A stretch of 64,000 bases of DNA from Microbacterium sp. cf332 (GCF_900102175.1 NZ_FNKN01000002.1:248001-312000), one strand, 5' to 3'; shown: positions 1-9,504, counted from the stretch's first letter. Translations and numbers: made by a program. The notes: generated by a model from the letters alone, not told the origin.

Positions 1-595
1 ACGGCTCGGGGACGACCGCACTGAGCCAGCGGTCCGCGCCGCTCGGCTGCACGCCGAAGTTGCGGCGCAGGTGCTCGTAGAGCGAACGGTTCTCGAGGTT
101 CGCCCGCGCGAGGGTGGGGAACCGGTCATGCGGCAGCACCGTGTCGACCAGGAGCCAGGGCGTGTCATCGACGCGCCGCAAGCGGCGCAGCCGCACCACG
201 GGTGCGCCCGTGACGATGCGCAGCGCCTCCGCGTCGGCGGCATCCGCGGTTCCCACGGCGAAGTCGATGACGCGTGTCGTGACCACGCGGCCGGTGCCGG
301 CGAGGTCGTCTGACGAACCCGCCATCGATCCGACGAACCGGAGGTCAGGACGCTTCGGCGAGACGAAGGATCCGCGTGCCCGCACCTTGTAGATGAGCCC
401 GGCGCGCACCATGTCCGCCAGCGCCTCACGGACGACCGTTCGCGAGACCGCGAATCGATCGATCAGCTCGGACTCGGAGGGGAGCGCCTGGTCGGGGCGG
501 AGGCGCCCCGATTCGATCTCGCCGCGCAGAGCGAGCGACAGCTGCTGCCACAGCGGGAGATCGGACGAGCGGTCGAGCGTCGTCGCTGCGGTCAT
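1..595 (-). CDS. GntR/HutC-family transcriptional regulator with UTRA domain (3' end outside window)
   Basis: This is the repressor or activator expected to control the divergent sugar operon to its right. The visible 198 residues begin MTAATTLDRSSDLPLWQQLS, run through a GntR winged helix-turn-helix (about residues 12-75, with LPSESELIDRFAVSRTVVRE) and enter a UTRA ligand-binding domain (VRLRRLRRVDDTPWLLVDT). The ATG at 595 is chosen because GAGGAGG lies just upstream on the minus strand. UTRA domains of this family bind small phosphorylated or free sugars and release DNA on binding. The C-terminus lies beyond the left edge. A candidate operator lies in the 182-base divergent gap. Confidence 0.93.
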   Translation of the reverse strand, partial: MTAATTLDRSSDLPLWQQLSLALRGEIESGRLRPDQALPSESELIDRFAVSRTVVREALADMVRAGLIYKVRARGSFVSPKRPDLRFVGSMAGSSDDLAGTGRVVTTRVIDFAVGTADAADAEALRIVTGAPVVRLRRLRRVDDTPWLLVDTVLPHDRFPTLARANLENRSLYEHLRRNFGVQPSGADRWLSAVVPEP

Positions 596-642
596 GGGAG
601 CCTCCTCGATCGGGCCGTCACGGCGAGCGTATCGGCGCCGTG

Positions 643-671
643 TTGACACCCGGCGGCCCGCTCCCTATCTT
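643..671 (+). promoter_or_regulatory. Promoter of the sugar import operon (-35 TTGACA, -10 TATCTT)
   Basis: A perfect -35 hexamer TTGACA at 643-648 is followed after 17 bases by TATCTT at 666-671, a good housekeeping-sigma spacing. It lies between the divergent GntR gene and the binding-protein gene and points at the latter. The assignment rests on sequence match only. Confidence 0.7.
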
Positions 672-681
672 AGTCATCATC

Positions 682-699
682 AACTTGTCATGACAGGTT
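682..699. promoter_or_regulatory. Candidate GntR operator, palindrome AACTTGTCATGACAGGTT
   Basis: The near-perfect palindrome, with core TTGTCATGACAGG, lies 10 bases downstream of the -10 hexamer and so covers the expected transcription start. HutC-type GntR proteins bind sites of this length and symmetry. The location predicts repression of the operon by the divergent regulator until an inducer is bound. No second copy with both arms is evident in this gap. Confidence 0.65.
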
Positions 700-777
700 G
701 GTTGTTACGAGTTTGGCTCCCCGCATGCCCTCGTGACATCGGCACCTCGCAACGATGCGACACCAGGAGGCACAACG

Positions 778-1857
778 ATGACGTTCCCGACCACCCGCCG
801 CATGCTCGCCGCAGCGGCCGCGACAGCGATCTCCGCTCTCGTGCTCGCCGGCTGCGCCGGCAGCCCGACCGACACCACCGCCGGCGGCGAACCCCAGGGC
901 CTGAAGGTCGCCCTGTCGAACGGGTTCGTCAACGGCTGGCGCCTGACCCTCATCGACAAATTCGAGACCGAGGCCGCAAAGCTCAAGGAGAGCGGCATCG
1001 TCTCGGACTACAGCGTCGTCAACGCCCCGGGCGAGAACAGTGCGACCGAGCAGGCGTCCCAGATCCGCAGCCTCATGCTGCAGAATCCCGACGTCCTCAT
1101 GGTGATCCCGGCCTCGTCGACCGCTCTCGTGCCCGTCGTCGAAGAGGCGTGCGCGGCCGGCATCACCGTCGTGATCGTCGACGCCGACATGGACACCAGC
1201 TGCGGCGTCGTCGTGCGCAACGACTACGGGCAGTGGGGCGCCGACTCGCTTCAGCCCGCCCTCGACGCGATCGACGGCACGGGCGACATCATCCTGAACC
1301 GCGGTGTCATCGGCTCGCAGCCCGACGAGGCGTTCTACGCCCGTCAGCAGGAGATCCTCGCCGACTACCCCGATGTGACGGTCGCGGCCGAGGTGAACGG
1401 GTTCTGCGACGCTGCGACGGCGCAGAAGGAGATCGTCGCGATCCTCGGCTCGATGCCTCCGATCGCCGCCGTTCCCGGATGCATCGGCGGCATGGGCGTC
1501 GTGCAGGCGTTCCAGTCGGCCGGGCGCGACATCCCGGTGGTCGTCTTCGACACCGACGGCAAGTCGCTGTCGTTCTGGAAGGAGAGCGGCATCGACAACG
1601 GGTCGTTCGCGGCGCTGACCGATCCCGGACAGATCGTCGCCGCCCTCTACGCCGCCATCGCGAAGCTGCGCGGCGACGAGGTGCCCGACGAAGTCGTCCT
1701 GCCGCTCGTGCAGGTCACGCAGGAGAACCTCGACTACTGGGTCGACACCCTCGGCACCGACGAGTACGCCGCGAACGCGTGGGACGAGGAGACCACCGAC
1801 GCCGCCATCGCGGCTCTGCTCGCCGGCGACGACGTCGCCGTGCCCGCGCTGCCCTGA
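778..1857 (+). CDS. Sugar ABC transporter substrate-binding lipoprotein (RbsB/LsrB class)
   Basis: This 359-residue protein is the extracytoplasmic receptor of the importer encoded next to it. It starts with a lipoprotein signal peptide (MTFPTTRRML, a hydrophobic stretch, then LAGC at about residues 26-29), followed by a periplasmic-binding-protein type 1 fold of the ribose/AI-2 group (NALMVIPASS-like and DTDGKS segments). The ATG at 778 is preferred over an in-frame GTG at 733 because AGGAGG is at 764-769 and because the signal peptide starts there. It is the first gene of the operon. The ligand cannot be read from sequence; the linked kinase and aldolases suggest a pentose, tetritol or related compound. 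Confidence 0.92.
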   Translation: MTFPTTRRMLAAAAATAISALVLAGCAGSPTDTTAGGEPQGLKVALSNGFVNGWRLTLIDKFETEAAKLKESGIVSDYSVVNAPGENSATEQASQIRSLMLQNPDVLMVIPASSTALVPVVEEACAAGITVVIVDADMDTSCGVVVRNDYGQWGADSLQPALDAIDGTGDIILNRGVIGSQPDEAFYARQQEILADYPDVTVAAEVNGFCDAATAQKEIVAILGSMPPIAAVPGCIGGMGVVQAFQSAGRDIPVVVFDTDGKSLSFWKESGIDNGSFAALTDPGQIVAALYAAIAKLRGDEVPDEVVLPLVQVTQENLDYWVDTLGTDEYAANAWDEETTDAAIAALLAGDDVAVPALP

Positions 1858-1901
1858 CACCCGGTGACGCCGTGGCCGACCAGCTCGAACCAGGAGACCC
1901 G

Positions 1902-3395
1902 ATGACAACCCTGTCGCACACCCCCGCGACCGCCCCCTCGGACGTGGCGCTCGTCACGGCCGAGGCCGTCGCCAAACGGTACGGAAACACGACGGCTCTG
2001 GCCGGGATCGACATCTCGGTCGGCCCCGGCGAGATCCTCGGCCTGGTCGGCCACAACGGCGCCGGCAAGAGCACCCTCATGCGAGTGCTCGCCGGTCGCG
2101 AGCAGCCCGACGCCGGCAGCGTCCGCTGGCAGACGGGCGCGGCGATGTCGAGAACGGGCACCACGCGGCCGGGTGTGCGGATGATCTACCAGGAGCTCGC
2201 CCTGTGCCCCGACCTCACGGTGTCGGAGAACATCGCGCTCTCCGACACCGGCTCCCACGGCGCAGGATGGAACCGCCGCGCCGAGCGGCGCGTGTCTCGC
2301 AAACTCGACGAGGTCTTCCCCGGTCACGGGGTCTCGGCGCTGCGTCGGGCCGGCGACCTCACGATGGCCCAGCGGCAGATGGTCGAGATCGTGCGCGCCC
2401 TCTGCACGCCGTCGCTCTCGCTGCTCATCCTCGACGAGCCGACCGAATCGCTCAGCATCGATGCGACCCGCCAGCTCTACGAGGCCCTGCGCGGTCTCGC
2501 CGCCGACGGCGTCGGGATGGTGCTCATCTCGCACCGGATGCAGGAGGTGCTGGCCCACGCCGACCGCATCGCCGTCATGAAGGACGGACGCGTGGTCGAG
2601 GTGGTCTCGGCGAAGGAGACCGACGAGGACGCGCTGCTGGCGGCCATGGGCGGCGAGGTCCACGCCGACACCGCCACGGTGCGCCGGGTCAGCGCCGCAG
2701 GCGCCCCGCCCGAGATCGACGCGCCGGGCACCGTCGCCCGCATCGACGGCGGCGACGTGCCGTTCTCGGTCTCGCCGGGCGAGATCGTGGGCCTCGCCGG
2801 TCTCGCCGGACACGGTCAGGACGAGCTGCTGCGCCGGCTCTGGTCGAATGCGCGCGGCGTCCGCGTCGCCCGTGGACGCGCCTACGTTCCCGGCGACCGG
2901 CAGACCAGCGGCATCTTCTCGCTCTGGAACGTCGCCGACAACCTCACCGTCTCCGCCACGCGTCATCTCGCGACGGCGGGCGTTGTTCCCCCCGGGCGAC
3001 GGCGGCGCCTCGCCGAGGAGTGGGTGCAACGCCTGAACGTGAAGGGCGGCGCCCGGGCCCCGATCACGTCGCTGTCGGGCGGGAACCAGCAGAAGGTCAT
3101 CGTGGCGCGGGCGTTCGCGACCGATGCGCCCCTCATCCTGCTCGACGACCCTTTCCGCGGCGTCGACGTCACCACGAAGAACGAGCTGTACGCCCTCATG
3201 CGCGTCGAGGCGGCACGTGGCCGCTCGATCGTCTGGTACTCCACCGAGAACGGCGAGATGGCGCACTGCGACCGCGTTTACGTCTTCCGTGCCGGGCGCG
3301 TCGTCAGCGAGCTCTCGGGTGATGACATCACCGACGAGCGCATCATCGCCGACTCCTTCGGAATCGACGCCGAGACAGTCCAGGAGGACCGATGA
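1902..3395 (+). CDS. Sugar ABC transporter ATPase, two fused nucleotide-binding domains (RbsA/LsrA class)
   Basis: This 497-residue cytoplasmic ATPase energises import. The N-terminal domain has Walker A GHNGAGKST (residues 50-58) and Walker B LLILDEPTES, but its signature motif is degenerate (LTMAQRQ). The C-terminal domain has the reverse arrangement: a degenerate P-loop (GLAGHGQDELL) and an intact LSGGNQQK signature (about 391-398) with LILLDDPFRGVD. This asymmetry is normal for RbsA-type sugar ATPases. The ATG at 1902 follows AGGAGA. The stop overlaps the next start (ATGA at 3392-3395), showing translational coupling with the permease. Confidence 0.95.
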   Translation: MTTLSHTPATAPSDVALVTAEAVAKRYGNTTALAGIDISVGPGEILGLVGHNGAGKSTLMRVLAGREQPDAGSVRWQTGAAMSRTGTTRPGVRMIYQELALCPDLTVSENIALSDTGSHGAGWNRRAERRVSRKLDEVFPGHGVSALRRAGDLTMAQRQMVEIVRALCTPSLSLLILDEPTESLSIDATRQLYEALRGLAADGVGMVLISHRMQEVLAHADRIAVMKDGRVVEVVSAKETDEDALLAAMGGEVHADTATVRRVSAAGAPPEIDAPGTVARIDGGDVPFSVSPGEIVGLAGLAGHGQDELLRRLWSNARGVRVARGRAYVPGDRQTSGIFSLWNVADNLTVSATRHLATAGVVPPGRRRRLAEEWVQRLNVKGGARAPITSLSGGNQQKVIVARAFATDAPLILLDDPFRGVDVTTKNELYALMRVEAARGRSIVWYSTENGEMAHCDRVYVFRAGRVVSELSGDDITDERIIADSFGIDAETVQEDR

Positions 3396-4363
3396 CCACC
3401 GACGTGCTCTCCCCGCCCACCGCGTCGCAGCGTCTGCGCGCCTCCGCCGTCAACGGATCGCCCGCTCTCCTCGCGCTCGTCGCGCTCATCGCCATCTTCG
3501 CGCTGACCGCGGCCCTGCAGCCCGGCATCCTCAGCGTGCCCGGCCTCACCCTCATGCTGATGTCGTCGGTCCCGCTCGTGCTCGCCGCGCAGGCGCAGAT
3601 GATCATGATGGCCGTCGGCGACATCGACCTGAGCGTCGGGTACCTCGTCGGCCTCATCACGGTCATCGCGGCGACGCTCCTGCGGGAGACCCCCGCGCTC
3701 GCGATCGCGATGATCGCCGGCATCCTCGCCGTGTACGCGCTGCTCGCGTGGGTGGTGCAGCGCCGCGGTGTGCCCTCGATCATCCTGACGCTGGGCATGT
3801 CGTTCGTGTGGCTGGGGATCGGCCTGCAGATCCGGCCGACGCCGGGTGGACAGACCCCCGACTGGCTCTCGGCACTGTCGACCTGGCGACCGACCTGGTT
3901 CCCGGCACCACTCATCTTCATCGCGGCGGCGACGGCGCTGGGCTGGTGGATCACGCGACGCTCGCTCGCGGGGGCACGCATGCGTGCGCTCGGCTCGCAG
4001 GCCGCGACGCTCGAGAAGACCGGCGCCTCGCTCGTCGCTATCCGCGCGACCGCGTACGTCGCCGCGGCCGCTCTCCTCGTCGTCTCGGGTCTCCTCCTCG
4101 CCTCGCAGACCTGGTCGGGCGACATCAACGCCGCCGGGGAGTACACGCTCATGACGATCGCCGCGGTGATCCTCGGCGGCGGCACCTTCTCGGGCGGCCG
4201 CGCCCTGCCGATCGGAACGACGCTCGGCGCCATCACCCTCGGTCTCATCACCGTGCTGCTGAGCCTCATCAACCTCCCGTCCGCCCTGCAATCGGCCGCA
4301 CAAGGCGTCATCGTCATCGCCGTGCTCGCCGGCCGCATGATCACCGAGAGGATCGCGCGATGA
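3392..4363 (+). CDS. Sugar ABC transporter permease 1 (RbsC/LsrC class)
   Basis: This 323-residue, multi-helix inner-membrane protein belongs to the branched-chain amino acid/ribose permease superfamily. Typical features are the motif around DIDLSVGYLVG (loop between helices) and the C-terminal ILGGGTFSGGRALPIGT segment. It overlaps the ATPase gene by 4 bases and the second permease gene by 4 bases, so the three are co-translated. Two distinct permeases, rather than one homodimeric RbsC, is the arrangement seen in lsr and several pentose importers, and implies a heterodimeric channel. Confidence 0.93.
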   Translation: MTTDVLSPPTASQRLRASAVNGSPALLALVALIAIFALTAALQPGILSVPGLTLMLMSSVPLVLAAQAQMIMMAVGDIDLSVGYLVGLITVIAATLLRETPALAIAMIAGILAVYALLAWVVQRRGVPSIILTLGMSFVWLGIGLQIRPTPGGQTPDWLSALSTWRPTWFPAPLIFIAAATALGWWITRRSLAGARMRALGSQAATLEKTGASLVAIRATAYVAAAALLVVSGLLLASQTWSGDINAAGEYTLMTIAAVILGGGTFSGGRALPIGTTLGAITLGLITVLLSLINLPSALQSAAQGVIVIAVLAGRMITERIAR

Positions 4364-5430
4364 CCTCCGCCTCCATCCCGCTCCCGGCGCTCCGCCGCGG
4401 GCCCGCCTGGCCCGCCTGGGGGTGGTCGCTCCTCGGCGTGCTCGCCGTATGGGCGGTCATCATCGCCGTGCGGCCCGGTTCTCCCCTCGACCCGATGACC
4501 CAGGCCCTCTCGCTTGCGCCGTTCCTCGTGCTCGTCGCCCTCGGGCAGATGCTCGTGATCACCCTCGGCCCGGGCAACATCGACGTCTCCGTCGGCACCG
4601 TCATCTCGATGGCCTCGTACGTCTCCGTCGGCGTGGGCGCCACAGCGGGGCCAGTGATCGGACTCGCCGCCGGCGCCGGCTCCGGGCTCGCCGCCGGTGC
4701 GGTCAGCGTCGCCGCGATCCTGCTCCTCCGGGTTCCGCCGATCATCGCGACGCTGGCGACGAGCCTCATCGTCACGTCCGTGACGCTGCTGCTGGCGGAT
4801 GCCGCGCGCGGCGGCGCCGACGCGGGACTGCGGGCCTTCGTCACGGCCAAGGCGTTCGGCATCCCCGTCATCGCGCTCGTCGTCGCGGCGATGACCGTGA
4901 TCGTCTGGCTCGCCCTCACGCGGACCCGTGTCGGCGTGGCCGTCATCGCGGTCGGCCAGAGCGTTCGCGCAGCCGAGCGCGCGGGCCTGCCGGTGGCGGG
5001 CGTGACCGTCACCGCCTACCTCGTGTCGGCGGGTCTGGCGGGACTCGTCGGCGGACTGCTCGCCGCCTTCATCTCCCCCAGCACGGTGCTCGGCAGCTCG
5101 TACATGCTCGACTCGATCGCCGTCGTCGTGATCGGCGGCACCTTGATCTCCGGCGGTCGCCCCGTACCGGCCGGCGCCTGGACCGGCGCCCTCTTCTTCG
5201 TGCTGCTGTCGGGACTGCTCAACCTCGTGGGGTGGTCGGTCGGCGCGCAGAACGTCCTCAAGGGCGTGCTCGTCGTCCTCGTGGTCGTGATCGCCTCGGC
5301 CGCCACCGGAACCGGCCGCAGCTCCCTCCACCGGCTGCGGGCGAGCCTGCAGCGACCCGCACCCGCCGACTCGGCCCGACGCGCCGACACCGACCCCACC
5401 CCGAAGAACAAGGAGAACATCCATGGCTGA
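4360..5430 (+). CDS. Sugar ABC transporter permease 2 (RbsC/LsrD class)
   Basis: This 356-residue partner permease carries the same family marks as permease 1 ([16 protein letters not shown] near residue 70 and [16 protein letters not shown] near residue 260). The start at 4360 overlaps the preceding stop (ATGA). The C-terminal 30-40 residues after the last helix are polar and rich in Arg, Pro and Asp, a cytoplasmic tail. The gene end overlaps the start of the aldolase gene by 8 bases (5423-5430), so the transporter and first enzyme are coupled. Confidence 0.92.
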   Translation: MTSASIPLPALRRGPAWPAWGWSLLGVLAVWAVIIAVRPGSPLDPMTQALSLAPFLVLVALGQMLVITLGPGNIDVSVGTVISMASYVSVGVGATAGPVIGLAAGAGSGLAAGAVSVAAILLLRVPPIIATLATSLIVTSVTLLLADAARGGADAGLRAFVTAKAFGIPVIALVVAAMTVIVWLALTRTRVGVAVIAVGQSVRAAERAGLPVAGVTVTAYLVSAGLAGLVGGLLAAFISPSTVLGSSYMLDSIAVVVIGGTLISGGRPVPAGAWTGALFFVLLSGLLNLVGWSVGAQNVLKGVLVVLVVVIASAATGTGRSSLHRLRASLQRPAPADSARRADTDPTPKNKENIHG

Positions 5431-6295
5431 CCTCGACGACCTGCGTGAGGGAACCGACTACTCCGGCCCCGCAGCGGCCGGCACCGGCTACCCCATCAAG
5501 GGCCAAGCAGGCCAGGACTGGGGGATGCGTGCGCGGATGTCGCGCGTGTTCGACCCCCGCGACGGCAAGACCGTGATGCTCGCGTTCGATCACGGCTACT
5601 TCCAGGGGCCGACATCGGGCCTCGAGCGGCTCGACCGCTCGATCCTGCCGCTGGTCCCCCAGGCGGATGCCCTGATGTGCACGCGGGGCGCGCTGCGCAC
5701 GACCATCCCGCCCCACTCGTCGAAGGGCATCGTGCTCCGCGCCTCCGGCGGTCCCAGCGTGCTGAAGGAGCTCTCCGACGAAGAGGTCGCCGTCTCGATC
5801 GACGACGCCGTGCGACTGGATGCCGCGGCCCTCGCCGTGCAGGTCTTCATCGGCGGCGACAACGAGACGAAGTCGGTGCGCAACATGACGACGCTCGTCG
5901 ACGCGGGCCAGGCGACCGGCATCCCGGTGCTCGCCGTCACCGCCGTCGGCCGCGACATGGTGCGCGACGCCCGCTACTTCCGGCTCGCCACCCGCATCAG
6001 CGCCGAGCTCGGTGCCGCGTTCGTGAAGACCTACTACGTCGAGGAGGGCTTCGAGACGATCACGAGCGCGTGCCCCGTCCCGATCGTCATCGCGGGCGGC
6101 AAGAAGGTCGAGGAGCGCGAGGCGCTGCGTGTCGCGTCGCGCGCCATGGCGGAAGGCGCGGCGGGCGTCGACATGGGACGCAACGTCTTCCAGTCGGAGC
6201 ACCCGGCCGCGATGCTCGCGGCCGTCCGCGGGGTCGTGCACGACGACCTCAGCGCCGACGACGCCTTCGACCTCTTCCAGACCCTCTCCCACTGA
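5423..6295 (+). CDS. LsrF-like class I aldolase/thiolase (DhnA/DeoC superfamily)
   Basis: This 290-residue TIM-barrel enzyme matches the pattern of LsrF, the enzyme that moves the acetyl group of 3-hydroxy-5-phosphonooxypentane-2,4-dione to CoA. Visible family features are [10 protein letters not shown] at the N-terminus, [19 protein letters not shown] (residues 51-69), LMCTRG, the Schiff-base region [12 protein letters not shown] with Lys at about residue 202, [10 protein letters not shown] and [20 protein letters not shown] precedes the start. The neighbours are not the usual lsr set: LsrG and LsrR are absent and a GlpD-like enzyme and aldolase fusion are present. The substrate may therefore be a different phosphorylated ketose. 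Fold and family are secure, the reaction is not. Confidence 0.88.
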   Translation: MADLDDLREGTDYSGPAAAGTGYPIKGQAGQDWGMRARMSRVFDPRDGKTVMLAFDHGYFQGPTSGLERLDRSILPLVPQADALMCTRGALRTTIPPHSSKGIVLRASGGPSVLKELSDEEVAVSIDDAVRLDAAALAVQVFIGGDNETKSVRNMTTLVDAGQATGIPVLAVTAVGRDMVRDARYFRLATRISAELGAAFVKTYYVEEGFETITSACPVPIVIAGGKKVEEREALRVASRAMAEGAAGVDMGRNVFQSEHPAAMLAAVRGVVHDDLSADDAFDLFQTLSH

Positions 6296-6298
6296 ACC

Positions 6299-6328
6299 GT
6301 CTCGGGGCGCCCGCGGGCGCCCCGAGAC
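6299..6328 (+). promoter_or_regulatory. Intra-operon hairpin, 13-bp perfect stem, between aldolase and FAD dehydrogenase genes
   Basis: GTCTCGGGGCGCC is followed by CGCG and the exact complement GGCGCCCCGAGAC. It starts 4 bases after the aldolase stop and ends shortly before the ribosome binding site (GAAGGA) of the next gene. There is no T-run after it, so it is not a classical terminator. A processing, mRNA-stabilising or partial attenuation role is more likely, setting transporter/aldolase levels apart from the downstream enzymes. Confidence 0.7.
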
Positions 6329-6342
6329 CAGAAGGATGCAGC

Positions 6343-7995
6343 ATGCCCTCGCTTCGTACCCATGCCGAGCCCACCTCGGCCGACGTCGTCGTCATCGGCG
6401 CCGGGATCAACGGCCTCGCCATCGCCCGTGAGGCCGCCGGCCGCGGCCTCCACGTCGTCGTCATCGACCGTGACGACATCGCCGCCCGCACGTCGGCGAT
6501 CTCGACGCGTCTCATCCACGGTGGCCTGAAGTACCTCGAGCGGGTGGAGATCCCGCTCGTGCTCGAGTCGATCCGCGAGCGCAACATCCTGCTGCGCACG
6601 GCGCCGCATCTCGTGCGCCCGTACCCCATGCTCATCCCCTTCTCGCGGGGCGCCTCGCGGCCGGGTTGGCTGCTCTCGTGCGGCCTGCTGCTGCACGACA
6701 TCCTGTCATTCGGCAAGAAGCTGCCCCGCAACCGCATCGTCTTCTCGGGCCGCCTGTCCCGCGAGTGGCCGTCGGTCGCCGCGGGCGGCGTGAAGTGGGG
6801 CGGGCTCTTCCAGGACGCGCACGTCCCGGTGACCGAGCGCTTCGGCATCGAGCTCGCCATCGACGCGGCCAACCACGGCGCGACGGTGCTCACCCACACC
6901 CCCGTCACCGACGTGATCCGCGAGAACGGACGCATCGCCGGCGTCCGGTACCTCGACCGTGAAGACGGTCGCGAGCGGACACTGCGCGCCCCCATCGTCG
7001 TCAACTGCGCCGGCCCCTGGGTCGACGCGGTGCTCGACCTGCAGGGCGATCACCCCCGCCGCATCGGGCCGACGAAGGGAAGCCACCTCGTCGTCGACGC
7101 GTTCCCTGGCGCGCCCGACACGTGCATCTTCTTCGAGTCGCCCGACGACGGCCGGCCCATGTTCGTGCTGCCGTGGTGGGACGGCAAATACATGATCGGC
7201 ACGACCGACCTGCCCTACGACGGGTCGATCGACGATGTCGTCGTCGACGACGACGAAGTGGAGTACCTGCTCCGAGCCGTCAACGGACTCATCCCCGCGG
7301 CCGGCCTCCGACCCGACGCCGTGCTCTGGTCGTTCTCGGGCGTCCGGCCGCTCCCCTATGTCGCCGACCTCAGCGATCCGGCGTCGGTCAGCCGCGACAG
7401 CGAGATCGTCGTGCACACGGGCGACGCCGCAGGACTGCTGACCGTCATCGGCGGGAAGTACACAACCCATCGGGCTCTGGGCGAGCAGGCGCTGCGGCGC
7501 ATCGAGGCGGCGCTCGGGCTCGGCCGCCGTCGCTCCGCGACCCGGACGGCCCGGTTCCCCGGAGCACCCGCCGGCGATCACCGACGCTTCGTCGCCGACA
7601 GCGTGGCCCGCAGCCCTCTCCCCGAGCGCAGCGCCCGTCGACTCGCCGACCTGTACGGCACCCTCAGCCGTCCGATCGAGATGCTCGCGACATCCGACCC
7701 GTCGCTCGCCGAGGTCATCGACGACGAGAGCGGTGCGATCGCCGCGGAGGTCGTTCACGCCGTCCGCGAGGAAGGCGCCCACACGCTCGAGGACGTCCTC
7801 ATCCGTCGCACCGCGATCGCCCTGAACAGCGATGTGGGCCTCGGCTGCGCGGCGCGCGCGGCCGAGGTGCTCGTCGCACAGGGCGCCTGGAGCGCCGAGC
7901 ACGCGGAGGCCGAGCTGTCGCGGTACCGTGAAGCCGTCCGACGCTTCGCGCCCCGAACGCTGCGCCCGACATCCGCTCAGCCGACGGCCGCCTGA
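6343..7995 (+). CDS. FAD-dependent glycerol-3-phosphate-dehydrogenase-like oxidoreductase (GlpD/EryB family)
   Basis: This 550-residue protein has the GlpD layout: a Rossmann FAD-binding start (VVVIGAGINGLAIAREAAGRG, from about residue 14), the STRLIHGGLKYLE signature near residue 60, a DAO central domain, and the C-terminal cap domain of GlpD (from about residue 400). GlpD oxidises glycerol 3-phosphate; close relatives such as EryB oxidise erythritol phosphate. Being next to an FGGY kinase it probably oxidises the phosphorylated polyol made by that kinase to a ketose phosphate and passes electrons to quinone at the membrane. The true substrate is unresolved. The ATG at 6343 follows GAAGGA. 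Confidence 0.88.
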   Translation: MPSLRTHAEPTSADVVVIGAGINGLAIAREAAGRGLHVVVIDRDDIAARTSAISTRLIHGGLKYLERVEIPLVLESIRERNILLRTAPHLVRPYPMLIPFSRGASRPGWLLSCGLLLHDILSFGKKLPRNRIVFSGRLSREWPSVAAGGVKWGGLFQDAHVPVTERFGIELAIDAANHGATVLTHTPVTDVIRENGRIAGVRYLDREDGRERTLRAPIVVNCAGPWVDAVLDLQGDHPRRIGPTKGSHLVVDAFPGAPDTCIFFESPDDGRPMFVLPWWDGKYMIGTTDLPYDGSIDDVVVDDDEVEYLLRAVNGLIPAAGLRPDAVLWSFSGVRPLPYVADLSDPASVSRDSEIVVHTGDAAGLLTVIGGKYTTHRALGEQALRRIEAALGLGRRRSATRTARFPGAPAGDHRRFVADSVARSPLPERSARRLADLYGTLSRPIEMLATSDPSLAEVIDDESGAIAAEVVHAVREEGAHTLEDVLIRRTAIALNSDVGLGCAARAAEVLVAQGAWSAEHAEAELSRYREAVRRFAPRTLRPTSAQPTAA

Positions 7996-8013
7996 GCGAG
8001 GAAACGAGGATCG

Positions 8014-9504
8014 ATGAAGATCTGCGTCATCGGCATCGACGTGGGACTCACGTCTGCCAAAGCTGCGGCGTTCGACGACACCGGACGGGAGATCCGCACC
8101 GTCTCGGCACCGAATCCCCGCGTCGCCGTCTCCCGCGAACGGCAGGAGATCGCGATGGACACGCTCTGGGACGTCGTGGCCGACGTCCTGCGCGACCTGA
8201 CGTCGTGGCTCGCCTCCGACGGGTGGACCGTCTCCGCTGTCGGCGCGACCGGTCACGGCAACGGCCTGTACCTCGTCGACGAGCACCTGCGTCCGGTTCG
8301 GCCCGCCATCGCCTCGACCGACAGCCGGGCCGAGCACGTCGTCGCCGCCCTCGATCCGGCGGCCGTCGAGCGGATGCGGCTGCTCACCGGATCGCTGCCG
8401 TGGGCGGCGCAGCCGGGCGTGCTGCTGCGATGGCTGTTCGACAACGAGCCGGAGTCGCTCGACCGGGCGCGGTGGGCGCTCACCTGCAAGGACTGGATCA
8501 CCGCGTGCCTCACGGGCATCGCGACCGCCGACACGTCGGACTCGTCGGGGTGCGGCCTGGTCAACCTCCGCGAGCGGGAGTACGAACCCGAAGTCTTCGA
8601 CATGCTCGGTCTGCCTCGTGACCTCCAGCGCCTCCTGCCGCCCCTGCACACGAGTGACGAGGTCGTCGGGACGATCAGCGCCGACGCGGCCGCACGCTCC
8701 GGGATCGCCGAGGGCACGCCGGTCGTCGCCGGCTGCATGGACTGCGTCGCGAGCCCGCTCGGCGCCGGGGCGACCGACCTCGGCGACGTGACGGTGATCG
8801 TGGGCACGTGGGCGATCAACGCGGTCGTGGTGCCGACGGACGCCGTTCCCCCACGCGTCACCATCAACGCGCTGCTCCCCGACCCCAGCCTCATGCTGGC
8901 TATGGAGGTCGCCCCCACGTCCGCGGCGAGCATCGAATGGGCGTCCGGGCTGCTCGGCGCGCGCGCCACGCTCCCGCTCACCCCGCGCGACCTGCTCGAG
9001 GCCGCGCACGGCGCACCGCCGCTGGCGGACGGACTGCTCTTCCTGCCCTTCATCCACGGCGCGCCCGAGCACCTCGGCGCCTCCGGCACCTTCGTGGGGA
9101 TCAAGGGCAGCCACGGCTATCCGCACGTCGCCCGCGCCGTCGCCGAAGGCATCACGCAGTACCACCGCGTGCAGATCGAGAAGGTCGTCGCGACGGGCGC
9201 CGTCGTCACCGACGCTCCGTGGACCCTCGCCGGCGGCGGGGCGAAGAACCCCCAGTGGGCGCAGATGTTCGCCGATGTCATCGGTCACGCGATGCGCCGG
9301 CAGCTCGGCACCGAGCTCGGCGCGCGCGGCGTCGCCTCGCTCGCGGCACGGGGCGTCGGCGTCGACATGACCCCGTGGGGCGTCGAGCCCGACCCCGCGC
9401 TCGTCGTGCAACCGGGCATCTGCCGCACCGCGTATCAGCAGCAGGCGGCCCGCTTCGACCGCGTCGTGTCGTCGATGACGAGCGTCTGGGAGGCCTACGC
9501 ATGA
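8014..9504 (+). CDS. FGGY-family carbohydrate kinase (L-xylulokinase/erythritol-kinase-like)
   Basis: This 496-residue ATP-dependent sugar kinase opens with the phosphate-1 motif IGIDVGLTSAKAAAFD (residues 6-21) and carries VVAGCMDCVASPLGAG and VIVGTWAINAVV in the second actin-like domain; GTW-x-IN is typical of the LyxK and erythritol kinase branch. The C-terminal AGGGAKNPQWAQMFADVIG is the adenosine-binding segment. The ATG at 8014 is 18 bases beyond the preceding stop with GAGGA upstream. The stop overlaps the next start by 4 bases. It should supply the phosphorylated intermediate for the FAD dehydrogenase and aldolases. Substrate specificity is inferred only to class. Confidence 0.9.
   Translation: MKICVIGIDVGLTSAKAAAFDDTGREIRTVSAPNPRVAVSRERQEIAMDTLWDVVADVLRDLTSWLASDGWTVSAVGATGHGNGLYLVDEHLRPVRPAIASTDSRAEHVVAALDPAAVERMRLLTGSLPWAAQPGVLLRWLFDNEPESLDRARWALTCKDWITACLTGIATADTSDSSGCGLVNLREREYEPEVFDMLGLPRDLQRLLPPLHTSDEVVGTISADAAARSGIAEGTPVVAGCMDCVASPLGAGATDLGDVTVIVGTWAINAVVVPTDAVPPRVTINALLPDPSLMLAMEVAPTSAASIEWASGLLGARATLPLTPRDLLEAAHGAPPLADGLLFLPFIHGAPEHLGASGTFVGIKGSHGYPHVARAVAEGITQYHRVQIEKVVATGAVVTDAPWTLAGGGAKNPQWAQMFADVIGHAMRRQLGTELGARGVASLAARGVGVDMTPWGVEPDPALVVQPGICRTAYQQQAARFDRVVSSMTSVWEAYA

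Noticed and set aside
393..1901. N-terminal extension of the sugar ATPase frame back to 393
   Set aside because: The extension is Arg-rich shadow sequence of the binding-protein gene; the ATG at 1902 has its own ribosome binding site.
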